Under the pieces are notes generated by a model, which worked only from the letters and a program-made list of their open reading frames with translations, was not told the origin of the DNA and made no database searches. From contig JAJRZQ010000028.1 in NCBI GenBank assembly GCA_024275165.1, forward strand, positions 20,494 to 84,493: DNA of 64,000 nt. The letters are read 5' to 3'. The translations under genes and the position numbers were made by a program. The stretch comes from a bacterium (lineage in GTDB: Bacteria > SAR324 > XYD2-FULL-50-16). Each line of letters opens with the position of its first letter. Within the stretch, counting starts at the first letter, position 1. Shown one piece after another: positions 1 through 9,527 of this stretch.

Positions 1-68
1 AGTTGCTTGGCTCGCCGGGTCGGGGTGAGGCGGAGAAATTTGTTTTTACCCATGCCAAAGGCTTGCAT
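1..68 (-). CDS. 5' end of an unidentified gene, cut by the window edge
   Basis: An ATG at 68 shares its A with the TGA stop of the upstream hypothetical gene (TGATG overlap), the same tight coupling used elsewhere in this genome. The reading frame stays open to position 1 and encodes about 22 basic residues starting MQAFGMGKNKFLRL. A second ATG lies five codons in. Too little is present to name a family; the overlap suggests co-transcription with the gene at 68-928. Confidence 0.5.
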   Translation of the reverse strand, partial: MQAFGMGKNKFLRLTPTRRAKQ

Positions 69-928
69 CAGAGTAGGCGGTAAAGGTTGTCGAGTTTCCC
101 CTCGGTGAGAGCTAAGGCGAGGCCGCGAATTCGTGGGGCCAAGTCCTGGGGGTTGCTGGTTGTAAGCAGCAGGCTGAAGTGATCCTTTTCAAAATAGGGG
201 TCCATGTCGACCTCGACCCCTTGGGGAAGGCGTTGGCGCGCGCTGTTGAATTCGCGGCGATATTGTTCCAAATGCGGGCGCGCCAAGGACTCAAGTTCTG
301 AGACCTTGAGCCCGGGGTCGGATAAGTGGGGCAAGAGGTCGGAAAGCTCGATTTGTTTTAAAATTAAAATCTCCCTTAAGGGGGCTAAAAGCCGCAAAAG
401 CCGGTTCCCTTTTAGTTGAGCCCCGGACTGGGCTTGGGCTAGAACCTGTAAATCTTGGGGGGTGAATCGGCTCAAGGCCTTGAGTTCACGAAAGCCTAAT
501 TCATGGAGTTGGACAAAGTCACGCAAATCCTTTTCCAGGGGCAAAAGGGGGGCGTACTTTTTTTGCTTGAGCCATTTTCCCTCAAGCCCAAAGGCTTTCG
601 CAAGCTTCAGCGCTTTGTCGAAAGCGGGGGCGGATAAGCTTTCATAGCTGGTTAAAAACTCCCAAGCAGAGAAACAGCCCAAATGGACGCGACGCAAAAG
701 GCATTGTTCCCAAAGCTCTTCGAGCTTGCTAGCTTGAGGGAAAATTACGGCGCAGACCTCTGCTTCCCCCTTTTGCCGGTGTTCTACAGGGCGCAGGCCG
801 GAATCGGTTTCAAGCAGCCACCAGGGGGCCTCATAAGAAGCCAGGCTCAAGGCGCTCAAGGGGAAGAGGGGAGCAAGCCCATCCATCTGAGTCGAGGGAA
901 GTTGTTGAAACATGATTTGTCGGGACAT
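68..928 (-). CDS. Hypothetical protein, 286 aa
   Basis: The frame encodes a soluble, leucine-rich, mostly helical protein with no signal peptide or membrane segment. I do not recognise its family. The start is uncertain: ATG codons occur at 928, 913 and 886, and the divergent SDR gene begins near 905, so the two 5' ends either overlap slightly or the start at 886 is used. It is probably co-transcribed with the partial gene to its left through a one-base stop/start overlap. I see no catalytic motif and propose no function. Confidence 0.7.
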   Translation of the reverse strand: MSRQIMFQQLPSTQMDGLAPLFPLSALSLASYEAPWWLLETDSGLRPVEHRQKGEAEVCAVIFPQASKLEELWEQCLLRRVHLGCFSAWEFLTSYESLSAPAFDKALKLAKAFGLEGKWLKQKKYAPLLPLEKDLRDFVQLHELGFRELKALSRFTPQDLQVLAQAQSGAQLKGNRLLRLLAPLREILILKQIELSDLLPHLSDPGLKVSELESLARPHLEQYRREFNSARQRLPQGVEVDMDPYFEKDHFSLLLTTSNPQDLAPRIRGLALALTEGKLDNLYRLL

Positions 929-1597
929 AACGCCTTGATCTATGGTGCGAGCGGCGGCATTGGTACGGCCTTAGCCCATGCGTTGCAAAAAGAAGGAGCG
1001 AAACCGATTTTGCTGGGGCGCAATCGGTTGAAGTTAACAGCCTTGGCCGATCAATTGGGGCTGGAGCCGAGTCGAGTTTTGTTCAGCGAACATCTAGGCC
1101 AGGACCAAGCGCGACTGCAAAAGGCCTTAAAGCCCTTGGGGCCGCTTTCTATCGTGGTACATGCCGCTGGGGGCGGGCTTTTTAAACCCTTAAGCCAAAT
1201 CACCGATAGCGAGTGGGATGAGTTGATGCAAGTCCATTTAAAGGATGCCTATCATCTTTTTCAACTAGGTTGGCCTTTAAAAGCAGCATACCAGCAATGG
1301 GTTTTTTTTGGCTCCGCCTCTTGCCTGCGCCCCTGGCCCAAGAATACCCTCTATGGAGCCGCCAAGGCGGGTTTGGCTTATTTCTGCCAAGCCTTGGAAG
1401 AAGAACTACGCCCTCAAGGCGGCAGGGTTTGGCTTTTTGAGCCCGGCGCTGTGGATACGGGTTTTTTTACGCAGGTCAAAAGCCATCTACCTAAAAAAAA
1501 ACGCATCCATCCCCATAACCTGGCCGCTTGGGTCGTCGGGCAGCTCCGTCTGCCCCCTAGCCTTTACTGCCTCCCCCAGACCCTATTGAGCGATTAG
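905..1597 (+). CDS. Short-chain dehydrogenase/reductase (SDR) family oxidoreductase
   Basis: This is a classical SDR of about 230 aa, an NAD(P)-dependent oxidoreductase whose substrate cannot be told from sequence. The Rossmann glycine motif reads GASGGIG near the N terminus, a HAAG segment stands where NNAG is usual, and the active site is a serine in GSAS followed by YGAAK (Tyr-x-x-x-Lys). The frame is open upstream to 683, but that part lies antisense to the neighbouring gene and lacks SDR features. I chose the TTG at 905 because GAGGGAA at 894-900 is a good ribosome binding site; TTG at 902 is an alternative. It ends 4 bp before the convergent gene at 1602. Confidence 0.85.
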   Translation: MKHDLSGHNALIYGASGGIGTALAHALQKEGAKPILLGRNRLKLTALADQLGLEPSRVLFSEHLGQDQARLQKALKPLGPLSIVVHAAGGGLFKPLSQITDSEWDELMQVHLKDAYHLFQLGWPLKAAYQQWVFFGSASCLRPWPKNTLYGAAKAGLAYFCQALEEELRPQGGRVWLFEPGAVDTGFFTQVKSHLPKKKRIHPHNLAAWVVGQLRLPPSLYCLPQTLLSD

Positions 1598-1601
1598 CCC
1601 C

Positions 1602-3167
1602 TTAGCCATCACTGAAACGATAGCGCAGGAGGTACTCAAAAAAGCGAAAGCCTCCTGTTTCGCCATGAATATAACCAATCCGATCATAGACACGCAAGTG
1701 GAGTTGGTTTGGCACTTTTCCCTTAAAGTGAAAGATGAGGTGTTTTTTGGAGCGGCTCGGTTGCATGGGCCAAGAGGCCAAGAGATTAAATTGATCGTCA
1801 TAGAGGCGCAATAGGGGGCGAAGGTAGCTTTTGCCCAGTTTGAGCCAATCAATAATCAAGGTTTTTTTATTTTCTCCGGGGAGTAAAAAGAGGTCTTCAT
1901 CGGCACGGCTGTTGAGCCGACCTAAAATCACCTGCTCGCTCAAGACCGGGGTGAGTTCTAAACTGGTATTGTTGGGCTCGCCTTCTCGAAAGAGTTGGCC
2001 CCATTCGGGGGGAATGGGGGCTTTTTCATTCAGACCTAAGGCAAGGAGGATTTTTTTTCTCCATTCCTGGACTTGTAAGATAGGGCGGGGGGGGGACATT
2101 TTAGGGCTCGATTGCGCCAAAACCTGAACCTGGGTTTGGTTGCCCTCTTCTGTAAGAATCTGGAAGCTAAAATAAGCCGAGGGCTTAAAGAGAGTCAAGG
2201 CCAGTTCTTTGGCGCTTTTGGCGCTATAGACGCGGTAGCGGCTGGATTCGCTCGACCTATGGGTGAGTTCAAAAGCCTCAATTTGCCGGTTGGGCTTAAG
2301 GCAAGTTTCTTCAAAGAGGTAGCGGGCTTTTGGATTGGTCAAGCCCACCAACTCCAACAGCCACACTCGCTTTTTCCCTCCCGTAAAGTCAGAATGTTGT
2401 AGATTTTGCACGGAAAAGAGGGAGAGAAAGCGCTCTAAGTTTCTTTTGAGGTAAGTACCGATTTGATCCGCCTCTCTCTGCTCAAAATTCAGCACTAGGT
2501 TTTGAGCGATTTGAAAATCACTCAAGCGTACGACTCGCGCCGTGATTCCCTGGACTTTGCCGGGGCTATCGCCGGGGATTGGTTCGATCAAAATCGCGGC
2601 AGAGGGGGAACCGAGTTGCTCAAATAAACTTTCTAACTGCTCCGCGTCGAGGGTCGCGGAGGAATAGGAGAGCTGTTTTTGTACCCTCAATTTCAAGAGG
2701 GCCAAACGGCTTTTTATTTTGTTGACGGGCAGGGGAATCGTTTGGTCGATCAAGAGGCCAATGGGTACGGCCGGGTCTTTGGCCAAGGGAAAGCCCAATT
2801 GGCGGAGCGAGCGCTCTAAAGGCTTCATCCGCAACCAAGCGATCAGGCTTAAACTGAGGCTGTTTGCGTTGGCGGATTCCCGGACGATCTTAACCCGGGT
2901 AATGACCTGGTCATTGCGGATCTGGTTGCGGAGGTAGCGTTCGTTTTCTCGGTAAAGGCGGCTCCCGATTAAATCGGCGACCCCTTTTTGGATCAGTTCT
3001 CTCCTTAAGTCCGCAAAGGCTTGATTGCGGGCGTAGACCACATCTTTTTCCTTAATGGGGACTTGAGTTTTTGCCCTAAAGCTTTGGGTCTCTCGGGCAT
3101 CCAGTGAACCCAAGGTGAGGCTAAAGAAGATGAGACTGATCAGGGTGGATTTGATGGCAGTTCCCAC
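1602..3167 (-). CDS. Secreted hypothetical protein with a possible FlgT/LPP20-like N-terminal region
   Basis: The 521-aa product starts with a hydrophobic signal peptide ending near LDARE, so it is exported. Residues about 30-110 show the pattern of repeated Ala-rich helices after a short strand (ARNQAFADLRRELIQ) seen in FlgT N-terminal/LPP20-type domains; this is a weak resemblance, not a firm assignment. The rest has no family I recognise. Its start lies inside the last 28 bp of the HD-GYP gene, so the two are translationally coupled and share the dksA operon. A run of nine G at 2087-2095 falls in the coding region. Confidence 0.65.
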   Translation of the reverse strand: MGTAIKSTLISLIFFSLTLGSLDARETQSFRAKTQVPIKEKDVVYARNQAFADLRRELIQKGVADLIGSRLYRENERYLRNQIRNDQVITRVKIVRESANANSLSLSLIAWLRMKPLERSLRQLGFPLAKDPAVPIGLLIDQTIPLPVNKIKSRLALLKLRVQKQLSYSSATLDAEQLESLFEQLGSPSAAILIEPIPGDSPGKVQGITARVVRLSDFQIAQNLVLNFEQREADQIGTYLKRNLERFLSLFSVQNLQHSDFTGGKKRVWLLELVGLTNPKARYLFEETCLKPNRQIEAFELTHRSSESSRYRVYSAKSAKELALTLFKPSAYFSFQILTEEGNQTQVQVLAQSSPKMSPPRPILQVQEWRKKILLALGLNEKAPIPPEWGQLFREGEPNNTSLELTPVLSEQVILGRLNSRADEDLFLLPGENKKTLIIDWLKLGKSYLRPLLRLYDDQFNLLASWPMQPSRSKKHLIFHFKGKVPNQLHLRVYDRIGYIHGETGGFRFFEYLLRYRFSDG

Positions 3168-5026
3168 AGTTCCTTTTGAAATTCGGGGAGGCTCATAGGA
3201 AAGCCGCTGGGGTAAAAGCGTTCGATCCAGTTTGAAGCGTTGATTTCATCAATTTGGGTGGTTTTTAAGTGCTCCGCGGCCCATTGTTGGTATAACCCGG
3301 ACTCGAGGAAGATTTTTACGATCTCTGCGTCAAGCTGCTGCTCCTTGACCATGAAGCCTAAAATTTCCAGCGCTTTGGATAACTTCATGGGTTGTTTATA
3401 GGGCCGATCCGAGGCGGTTAGGGCCTCAAAAATATCGGCAATGGCGATAATGCGAGCCTGCAAGGGGAGTTGCTCTGCTTTCAACCCAATCGGGTAGCCG
3501 CTGCCGCTTAAGGTTTCATGATGCGCCGCCGCGAAGAGGGGGAGCTTTTTCATCTTTTTGGGAAAGGGCAGCTTAAAGAGCCAACGCCAAGAGCGATCCG
3601 CGTGGTCATTGACAATCTGCCGCTCCGCCGCGGTGAGGGTTCCCCTTTGAATGAGCAGGCATTCTTTTTCCTCTTCATTGATCAGCCTGTCTGGGGTGGG
3701 TTGCTTTAAAAGACGCAATTGCTTGATGTTTTCGGTGCCATTGTAAAGCGTTTTTTCACAGCCAATCCATTGCTTGTGAGTGAGTTCCGCCATTTCAAGG
3801 ATTTCTTTCTTGGTCGCCTCTTCTAAAAACTCGCCCCCAAAGTTTGTGCGGTTTAAGTTTTTTAAAATTTTAACCAACTTGCGCTTTTTTTGGTCTATTT
3901 TTTTGCTTTCTTTTTGAAATTGATCCTTCGAGAGTTCCCCTTGCCGCGTTTTTAATTGGGCTTGCAGTTTGGCGATTTCCAAATCTTTGATTTTCGAGTT
4001 GGTTCGCTCGATAATCAATTCCATGCGGTTGCTCACTCGTTCCAGCTTCAGTTGTTTGCTGACTACATTTTCAGGGGTGGTGAGCTTCCCGATGTCGTGC
4101 ATCCACCCGGCGAGCTTGAGTTCACTCAACTCTGCTTGGCTCAAGGTGACCTGGCCGTAAATTCCCTTTTCCCACTGGCTGACTTGCTGGGCCAGTTCTA
4201 GGGTGAGACCGGCGACCCGGTTGATGTGTCCATAGTGGTAGGCTGCCTTTTCGCCTAGTCCCTCTGCCAAGACCTGTACAAAGCTGTTGAACAGGTCCAC
4301 CTGTTCTTGTACGAGGATCTGGGTCGTCAAGGTAACCGCCGCTTGATAGCTGATCGCCTGCAAGATGGCTAAGTCGCTGGAGGTAAAGGGGATGATTTCA
4401 CCGGTTGCCGTTTGCCGATTGATCAACTGCATTACCCCAATAATATCAAATTGATGGTTTCTTAGAGGAAGAACCAGCATGGATTTAGAACGATAACCGG
4501 TGGTCGCGTCATATTTTTTTGTGCCTGAAAAATCGAACCCCCGAGCATGGTAAACATCTTCGATGTTGATGATTTCACCGGTAATGGCACAATGGGCGGA
4601 AACATTATGTTGGTTGGGTTTACCGTCGATCTCCAAGGGGACGGGAGGCAAAAAGATTTTACTGCTGGCCGTGCGCTTGAGGTAGACCCCCATGGTATCA
4701 TTTTGCAAGACCTCGAATTGAAGCTTGCGCGATTTGATTTCACCGGGGTTGTAATGGTCTTCTGAGTATTCTTCTTCGACCATGTAGAGGGTTCCCCCGT
4801 CGGCGTTGGTTAGTTTCCTGGCCGAATTGAGAATGATCTCCATGATCGCTTGCTGTTCTTTTTCCTTGTGAATATCTGACCCGGCGAGGGTTAGAATGTC
4901 GATTTGTCGTTCGAGTTCATTGATTTCAAAACTAATTTTTTCAATCAGTTTGCTGGCTAAGGGGTCGGCAAGCTTGTTTTTGGCGAGTAAATCACTTAAA
5001 TCCTGCAATCGTTGGGCAATTTTCAT
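3140..5026 (-). CDS. GAF domain plus HD-GYP domain protein, probable c-di-GMP phosphodiesterase
   Basis: The 628-aa soluble protein has an N-terminal coiled-coil, a GAF sensor domain (roughly residues 70-240) and a C-terminal HD-GYP domain. HDIGK gives the HD metal ligands and HHETLSGSGYP gives the GYP signature, with Ser where Asp is common. HD-GYP proteins hydrolyse cyclic di-GMP. Between HDIGK and the next HD helix sits a Lys/Glu-rich coiled-coil insertion of about 150 residues, which is unusual. I chose ATG 5026, ten bp after the dksA stop, over the upstream in-frame ATG at 5086 that would overlap dksA. It precedes the exported protein at 1602-3167 in one operon. Confidence 0.85.
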   Translation of the reverse strand: MKIAQRLQDLSDLLAKNKLADPLASKLIEKISFEINELERQIDILTLAGSDIHKEKEQQAIMEIILNSARKLTNADGGTLYMVEEEYSEDHYNPGEIKSRKLQFEVLQNDTMGVYLKRTASSKIFLPPVPLEIDGKPNQHNVSAHCAITGEIINIEDVYHARGFDFSGTKKYDATTGYRSKSMLVLPLRNHQFDIIGVMQLINRQTATGEIIPFTSSDLAILQAISYQAAVTLTTQILVQEQVDLFNSFVQVLAEGLGEKAAYHYGHINRVAGLTLELAQQVSQWEKGIYGQVTLSQAELSELKLAGWMHDIGKLTTPENVVSKQLKLERVSNRMELIIERTNSKIKDLEIAKLQAQLKTRQGELSKDQFQKESKKIDQKKRKLVKILKNLNRTNFGGEFLEEATKKEILEMAELTHKQWIGCEKTLYNGTENIKQLRLLKQPTPDRLINEEEKECLLIQRGTLTAAERQIVNDHADRSWRWLFKLPFPKKMKKLPLFAAAHHETLSGSGYPIGLKAEQLPLQARIIAIADIFEALTASDRPYKQPMKLSKALEILGFMVKEQQLDAEIVKIFLESGLYQQWAAEHLKTTQIDEINASNWIERFYPSGFPMSLPEFQKELWELPSNPP

Positions 5027-5036
5027 AAAACAGAGC

Positions 5037-5426
5037 TTAACCCAGGTGGGTGTTTTCCTTTTGTTCTTGCGCCTGTTTGCAGGCAATGCACAAGGTGGTT
5101 ACCGGCCTGGCATCCAGCCTGGTTTTGCCAATGGACTCGCCGCATTCTTCGCATTCGTTGTAGGTTCCGTTTTCAACGCGCTCCATGGCTTCGCGTACCT
5201 TTTTGATCAATTTTCTTTCCCGATCCCGAATGCGTAAGGTGGTGTTGCGCTCAAATTCATAGTTGGCACGATCCGCCGGGTCGGGGAACTCTAAATCAGC
5301 GTCTTGCATTTCAGCGATGGTGCCGCCGGACTCCACAAAAAGCTCTTTGAGCATGTCGTTGAGCTTGCTTGTGAAATATTCTTTTTCCTGGTCATTGAGG
5401 TCTTGTGTGCTTTCATCGAACTTCAT
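5037..5426 (-). CDS. dksA: DksA/TraR-type zinc-finger transcription factor
   Basis: The 129-aa protein has the DksA layout: an N-terminal coiled coil, the DPADRA motif (residues 49-54; DxxDxA, which enters the RNA polymerase secondary channel in DksA) and a C4 zinc finger with Cys92, Cys95, Cys113 and Cys116. DksA works with ppGpp to adjust rRNA and amino acid promoter activity. A strong ribosome binding site (GGGAGGA) lies just upstream of ATG 5426. It heads an operon with the GAF/HD-GYP gene, linking a global regulator to c-di-GMP turnover. Several DksA-like paralogs exist in many genomes, so which one this is remains open. Confidence 0.9.
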   Translation of the reverse strand: MKFDESTQDLNDQEKEYFTSKLNDMLKELFVESGGTIAEMQDADLEFPDPADRANYEFERNTTLRIRDRERKLIKKVREAMERVENGTYNECEECGESIGKTRLDARPVTTLCIACKQAQEQKENTHLG

Positions 5427-5448
5427 GGTTCCTCCCTATTTTTTATGA

Positions 5449-6126
5449 CTAGCGGATGCTGAGTTTTCGCACTTCACCTTCTCCAAAACGAACCTCCAGT
5501 TCATCTGGACCAATCCACAGGTAATTGAGCTTTGGGTCGTAACTGTGATATTCCCCCCGAAGGTGTTGTACCTTTGGGGCGCTGTTTCTTACAATATGCA
5601 ATTTATAGGTATAGATATACTTGGCTTTACCCTCGACTTCAATTGTTTCGCCCGCGGTGATGTGAGTAAATACCGCTTTGTCTTTTCCATTAAACAGCAG
5701 GTTGCCCGGGGTGCTGGAACGGGGCAGCAGGTCTTGAATCTTGCCCTTTGCGTTAATCCGCAGGAGTTTTTTCTTTCCGCCGTATTTGAAGCTAAAAAAA
5801 CCGCCTTCCAACTTTTTGATTTCCGCTCCCGTAGGGCCAAACCAGCCCATTTGTGGTTCTTCTTGATTGTCATACCCCAGATAGAGCAGCCCATCGTTGA
5901 TGTTGAGAATATCACGAATAGCCAGGTCTTGTCTTGTAAAGATTTTTTTCTTTTTCAGGTAGAGGCTGTTGCCGATTCGGTTTTCCGGAAAGATACCGTA
6001 ATCCTCATCCAGAGTGACATATCCCTTTGGGGAAGGGCCGGCCGGGGCGGCAGCGATGGTTGTTTCCGCTGCGTAGAGCGTCCAGGAAAACAAGACAAGC
6101 AAAAGAGATAAGAGTAAACGCTTCAT
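5449..6126 (-). CDS. Exported hypothetical protein, 225 aa
   Basis: ATG 6126 gives a clear signal peptide (MKRLLLSLLLVLFSWTLYAA), so I prefer it to the upstream in-frame start at 6189. The mature part is rich in Gly, Lys and aromatic residues with alternating strand-like segments and no cysteine lipobox, suggesting a periplasmic or outer-membrane-facing beta protein. I do not recognise the family. It ends 22 bp before the dksA start on the same strand and may be its upstream operon partner. Confidence 0.7.
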   Translation of the reverse strand: MKRLLLSLLLVLFSWTLYAAETTIAAAPAGPSPKGYVTLDEDYGIFPENRIGNSLYLKKKKIFTRQDLAIRDILNINDGLLYLGYDNQEEPQMGWFGPTGAEIKKLEGGFFSFKYGGKKKLLRINAKGKIQDLLPRSSTPGNLLFNGKDKAVFTHITAGETIEVEGKAKYIYTYKLHIVRNSAPKVQHLRGEYHSYDPKLNYLWIGPDELEVRFGEGEVRKLSIR

Positions 6127-6351
6127 AAAGAGGGGCTTTTTTAGGTTTTGCGTAAGCCTTAGTCTAGGGTGAACCGCCGACCCTGTCAAATATTTCCCAG
6201 CGAACTAAAGTGAATGCTCGAAGGTCTTTACCGAGGTTTTTAGGTCTGGAATTGAACGAGAAAACCCTAAACGGAGCCTGCTCCCTTTTGGTTGGCTCAG
6301 GGTATTTTTTCGCTTGAAAAACGCTCCAGACGGGCTTGTTCAGAACTTGCT

Positions 6352-7881
6352 TCAATATTGTATGGGTCGCTCCAAGCAGCGATAATTGATCGCTTCTGCC
6401 AAATGCTCCAAGGCAATCTTTTCTGCTCCTTCTAAATCGGCAATGGTGCGGGCTACCTTTAAAATCGAATCATGCGCCCGACCAGACAAGCGAAAGCGTT
6501 CCAAGGCCGCCTTCAACAACCCGTGCCCCTCGTCATCCAATTGACAATGGCGCTCGATTTGTTTGTGGGTCATGTTGGCGTTGTATTGTTCTTGTCGGCA
6601 AAAGCGCTTGGTTTGACGCTTCCGAGCCAACAAGACCCTCTTGCGGATCATTGCGCTCGCTTCGCCCTTTTTGCCAAAATTGATCTCCTCATAGCTTAAG
6701 CTGGGCATCTCGACCTGCATGTCAATCCGGTCCAGCAGTGGTCCGCTGATCTTTGTCCGGTACCTTTCCACCTGGGCCTGCCCGCAACTACAGGGCTTGG
6801 TTTGATCTCCAAAGTAACCGCAGGGGCAGGGGTTCATGGCGGCAATCAAAATAAAATCAGTGGGAAAGGTCAGGCTCTCCTTGGCTCTGCTGATGGTTAT
6901 CCGTTTATCTTCCAGGGGTTGGCGCAGTAAATCCAAAATGGCTCGGTTGTATTCGGGTAGTTCATCTAAAAACAAAACCCCATGATGAGCCAAGGAAACC
7001 TCTCCCGGTTTAGGAGTACTCCCGCCCCCGATGAGGCCGGCCCCCGATACGCTATGATGGGGGCTTTGAAAGGGCCGACGGCGCAGCCGCTCTTTTCCGG
7101 GGGACAAGCGCCCCGCAATGGAGTGAATTTTGGTGGCCTCTAAACATTCTGTAAAACTCAAAGGGGGTAAAATTCCCGCCAGCCTTTTTGCCAGCATGGA
7201 TTTGCCCGACCCGGGAGGCCCGGTAAACAATAAATTATGCCGCCCTGCCGCGGCAATCTCTAAAGCTCGTTTTGCCGTTTCTTGCCCCTTGACCTCGGAA
7301 AAATCCGGTTCGTCGTCACCGCTTGAGGGATTGGCTTCTGCTTGGCCCCGGTAGGGGCTTAGAAGCTTCAACCCCTGTAAGTGATCCAGAACCTCGGTTA
7401 AGGTCTCCGCGGGTAAGACCTCCAATTCCCGAACCATGGCAGCCGAAGGGGCCGAGTCCTTGGGCAGAATCACTTGGCTCATCCCCGCTTGGGAGGCCGC
7501 TAAAGCCATGGCTAAAACCCCGTTCACGGGGCGGAGTCTTCCGTCTAAACTCAACTCCCCCACGGCGAGCCAGCCTCGGCTCGCCGTGGGGGGCAGCTTT
7601 TCGGCCGCTTCCAAAATCGCTAACGCAATGGGGAGGTCAAACCCAGTGCCGTTTTTAGGCAGGTCGGCAGGGGCTAGGTTCACCACCACCTTGCGGATGG
7701 GAAAGCCCACTCCCGCGTTATTGATGGCGCTGGTAATCCGGTCTTTGGACTCGCGAATGGCCCCATCGGGCAGCCCTACAATATTAAAGGCGCCCAGTCC
7801 GATGGAGACATCGGCCTCGACCTCGATTAAATGGGCGTCCACCCCTAAAATACTGGCGGTAATGCTGCTGGCGGTGGGCAT
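6352..7881 (-). CDS. comM: ComM/YifB-family Mg-chelatase-like AAA+ ATPase
   Basis: The 509-aa protein matches the usual ComM length (about 505). It has the N-terminal subdomain of YifB proteins, a Mg-chelatase ChlI-type AAA+ core with Walker A GPPGSGKSM and Walker B LFLDELPEY, the zinc-like cysteine cluster NPCPCGYFG...CSCG, and the C-terminal helical domain. ComM is a hexameric helicase that aids branch migration during natural transformation. Its ATG overlaps the stop of the upstream radical SAM gene by one base (TAATG). A TfoX C-domain gene also occurs in this window at 27764, but nothing else here proves competence. Confidence 0.95.
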   Translation of the reverse strand: MPTASSITASILGVDAHLIEVEADVSIGLGAFNIVGLPDGAIRESKDRITSAINNAGVGFPIRKVVVNLAPADLPKNGTGFDLPIALAILEAAEKLPPTASRGWLAVGELSLDGRLRPVNGVLAMALAASQAGMSQVILPKDSAPSAAMVRELEVLPAETLTEVLDHLQGLKLLSPYRGQAEANPSSGDDEPDFSEVKGQETAKRALEIAAAGRHNLLFTGPPGSGKSMLAKRLAGILPPLSFTECLEATKIHSIAGRLSPGKERLRRRPFQSPHHSVSGAGLIGGGSTPKPGEVSLAHHGVLFLDELPEYNRAILDLLRQPLEDKRITISRAKESLTFPTDFILIAAMNPCPCGYFGDQTKPCSCGQAQVERYRTKISGPLLDRIDMQVEMPSLSYEEINFGKKGEASAMIRKRVLLARKRQTKRFCRQEQYNANMTHKQIERHCQLDDEGHGLLKAALERFRLSGRAHDSILKVARTIADLEGAEKIALEHLAEAINYRCLERPIQY

Positions 7882-9386
7882 TAGGCCGTTTTTTTGTCTT
7901 TATCCAGCTTGGTGCTGCGATATTGATTGAGGCGATGGCGTAAAAAGGCGTTGCTGTTGGCCAGGTTTTTTGCCAAGGAATGCAGGCGAGGTGAGGTTTT
8001 GACGGCAAACCAGACCGTCATTAAAAAAAGTTGAAGAGTTGGAATCTGCCCTTTAAAAACATAGGCATTAAAGGTGATATACTCAAAATAAATCCGCCAA
8101 GCGGGAAAGCCCGGCAGCTTTAGGTAGGCCCGGCTGCGTTCTGCGGTAGAGCCGATGGCCTTGGGGTCGAAAAGTTTGTTTTCCGCCGCTATGTCGTACA
8201 ACACCGTGCCCGGGTAAGGGTAAAAAATACCCAAGTAGGCCCTTGTCGGTTGGCAATCCCGGGTCACTTTTTTGGTTTCCTTAAATTCTTTAACCCTTTC
8301 GTGGGGCAGCCCGATCAAGACAAAGACATTGCGCTCGATTTCGTATTCTGCGGCCAGTCTGGAAAAAGTGATCAATTCTTCGTTGGAATATTTTGGTCTT
8401 TTTAAGACCTCGGCCCGCATTTGCTCCGAACCCGATTCGATTCCAAAATTGATGAACTTGAAATTCGCTTTTTGCATGGCGGAAAGCATAGCGCGGCAGG
8501 AGGTTTCGTCTCGCACCAGTTTCGAGGTCACGGTGATGTTGATGCCATAGCGAAGGGGCTTTTTTCGTTGGGCGTTGTCGGCCGCCAAGGCGGCGCAGAG
8601 TTCATGGAGGTACTTAGGAAAGGCCCCAATGGTCTCGATTTCTAAATAGACCTCTTCTAATTGAGGGGCCCCTGCTGAAATTTCGGCCAACTCCTGGATT
8701 ACATTTTCCACCGAACGGATACGGACAAATCGCCCCTTGGCCAATTTTTGAATCGCGTGGTTCGAGCAATAGGTGCATTTATAAGGGCAGCCCCGACCCA
8801 GCAAAATCACTGCCGAGGCGGCTTGATTATGCACCCAGGGGGACCAGTGAGCGCGGTTGATGAAGGGGAGGTCGTCTAAGTTGGGGTCAAAGGGAACCGT
8901 CGGGTTTTTTTCAATGCTTCCATCTTCTTGTCGGATCCAAAAATTCGCCACCCCCGTTGGGCGTTGACCTGCCGCCAGTTGAGCGTAATAGGCCACTGCC
9001 GCGTGGTCGCCCTCGCCAACGCAAAGGGCGTCGATCTCCGCACAGGAAATGGCGTCTTGAGAGGCTAAAGAGGCATGGTGCCCCCCCAAAATAAGATTGA
9101 TGCCCGGGTTCGCTGTTTTGATTTCCTTGGCGATTTCTTGAACAAAGGGGAATTGGGAGGAAACAGCGGTAAAGGCGATTGCTTCGGCTTGAAAGTCCTT
9201 TAGAATCTCCGTAATCGTCTCCAGGCGGTTGGTCCCGGGGCTAAAAACCCAAGCTTTGATCTCGTGGCCTGCCTGCTCCAAGGAAGCGGCCACCATGGCG
9301 ATGCCGTAGGGGACATCGGTCCAGGACATGAGCGGCTCTTGAGCGTTGACGAAGTTTTCTACCGTGTAAAGACAGGCGATACGCAT
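7881..9386 (-). CDS. B12-binding-domain radical SAM protein
   Basis: The 501-aa protein has an N-terminal Rossmann-like cobalamin-binding region (about residues 1-140) and a radical SAM core with the [4Fe-4S] ligands Cys200, Cys204 and Cys207 in GRGCPYKCTYC. Such proteins use cobalamin and SAM for methylations or ring rearrangements; the substrate is not evident. The C-terminal 100 residues are basic and aromatic and look specific to this subgroup. It is coupled to comM by a one-base overlap. It is divergent from the FkbM gene across 185 bp. Confidence 0.9.
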   Translation of the reverse strand: MRIACLYTVENFVNAQEPLMSWTDVPYGIAMVAASLEQAGHEIKAWVFSPGTNRLETITEILKDFQAEAIAFTAVSSQFPFVQEIAKEIKTANPGINLILGGHHASLASQDAISCAEIDALCVGEGDHAAVAYYAQLAAGQRPTGVANFWIRQEDGSIEKNPTVPFDPNLDDLPFINRAHWSPWVHNQAASAVILLGRGCPYKCTYCSNHAIQKLAKGRFVRIRSVENVIQELAEISAGAPQLEEVYLEIETIGAFPKYLHELCAALAADNAQRKKPLRYGINITVTSKLVRDETSCRAMLSAMQKANFKFINFGIESGSEQMRAEVLKRPKYSNEELITFSRLAAEYEIERNVFVLIGLPHERVKEFKETKKVTRDCQPTRAYLGIFYPYPGTVLYDIAAENKLFDPKAIGSTAERSRAYLKLPGFPAWRIYFEYITFNAYVFKGQIPTLQLFLMTVWFAVKTSPRLHSLAKNLANSNAFLRHRLNQYRSTKLDKDKKTA

Positions 9387-9527
9387 TGAGGTGGTTGCTG
9401 AAAGGGGGCCTATTAGTTTGATAAATCATTCCATACCCATCTTGCTTTGGCAAGAATAACAACCTTGAAAGCCTCGCTACGCGCCCAAGGCAAGGAAAAT
9501 CTTTTTACAAAAACCAAGTTAGCAGAT

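Noticed and set aside
683-904. Extension of the SDR frame upstream of 905
   Set aside because: It lies antisense to the gene at 68-928 and carries no SDR features; a good ribosome binding site precedes TTG 905.
4896-5237. Rightward open frame across dksA and the HD-GYP start
   Set aside because: Antisense shadow of two well-supported genes, without family features.
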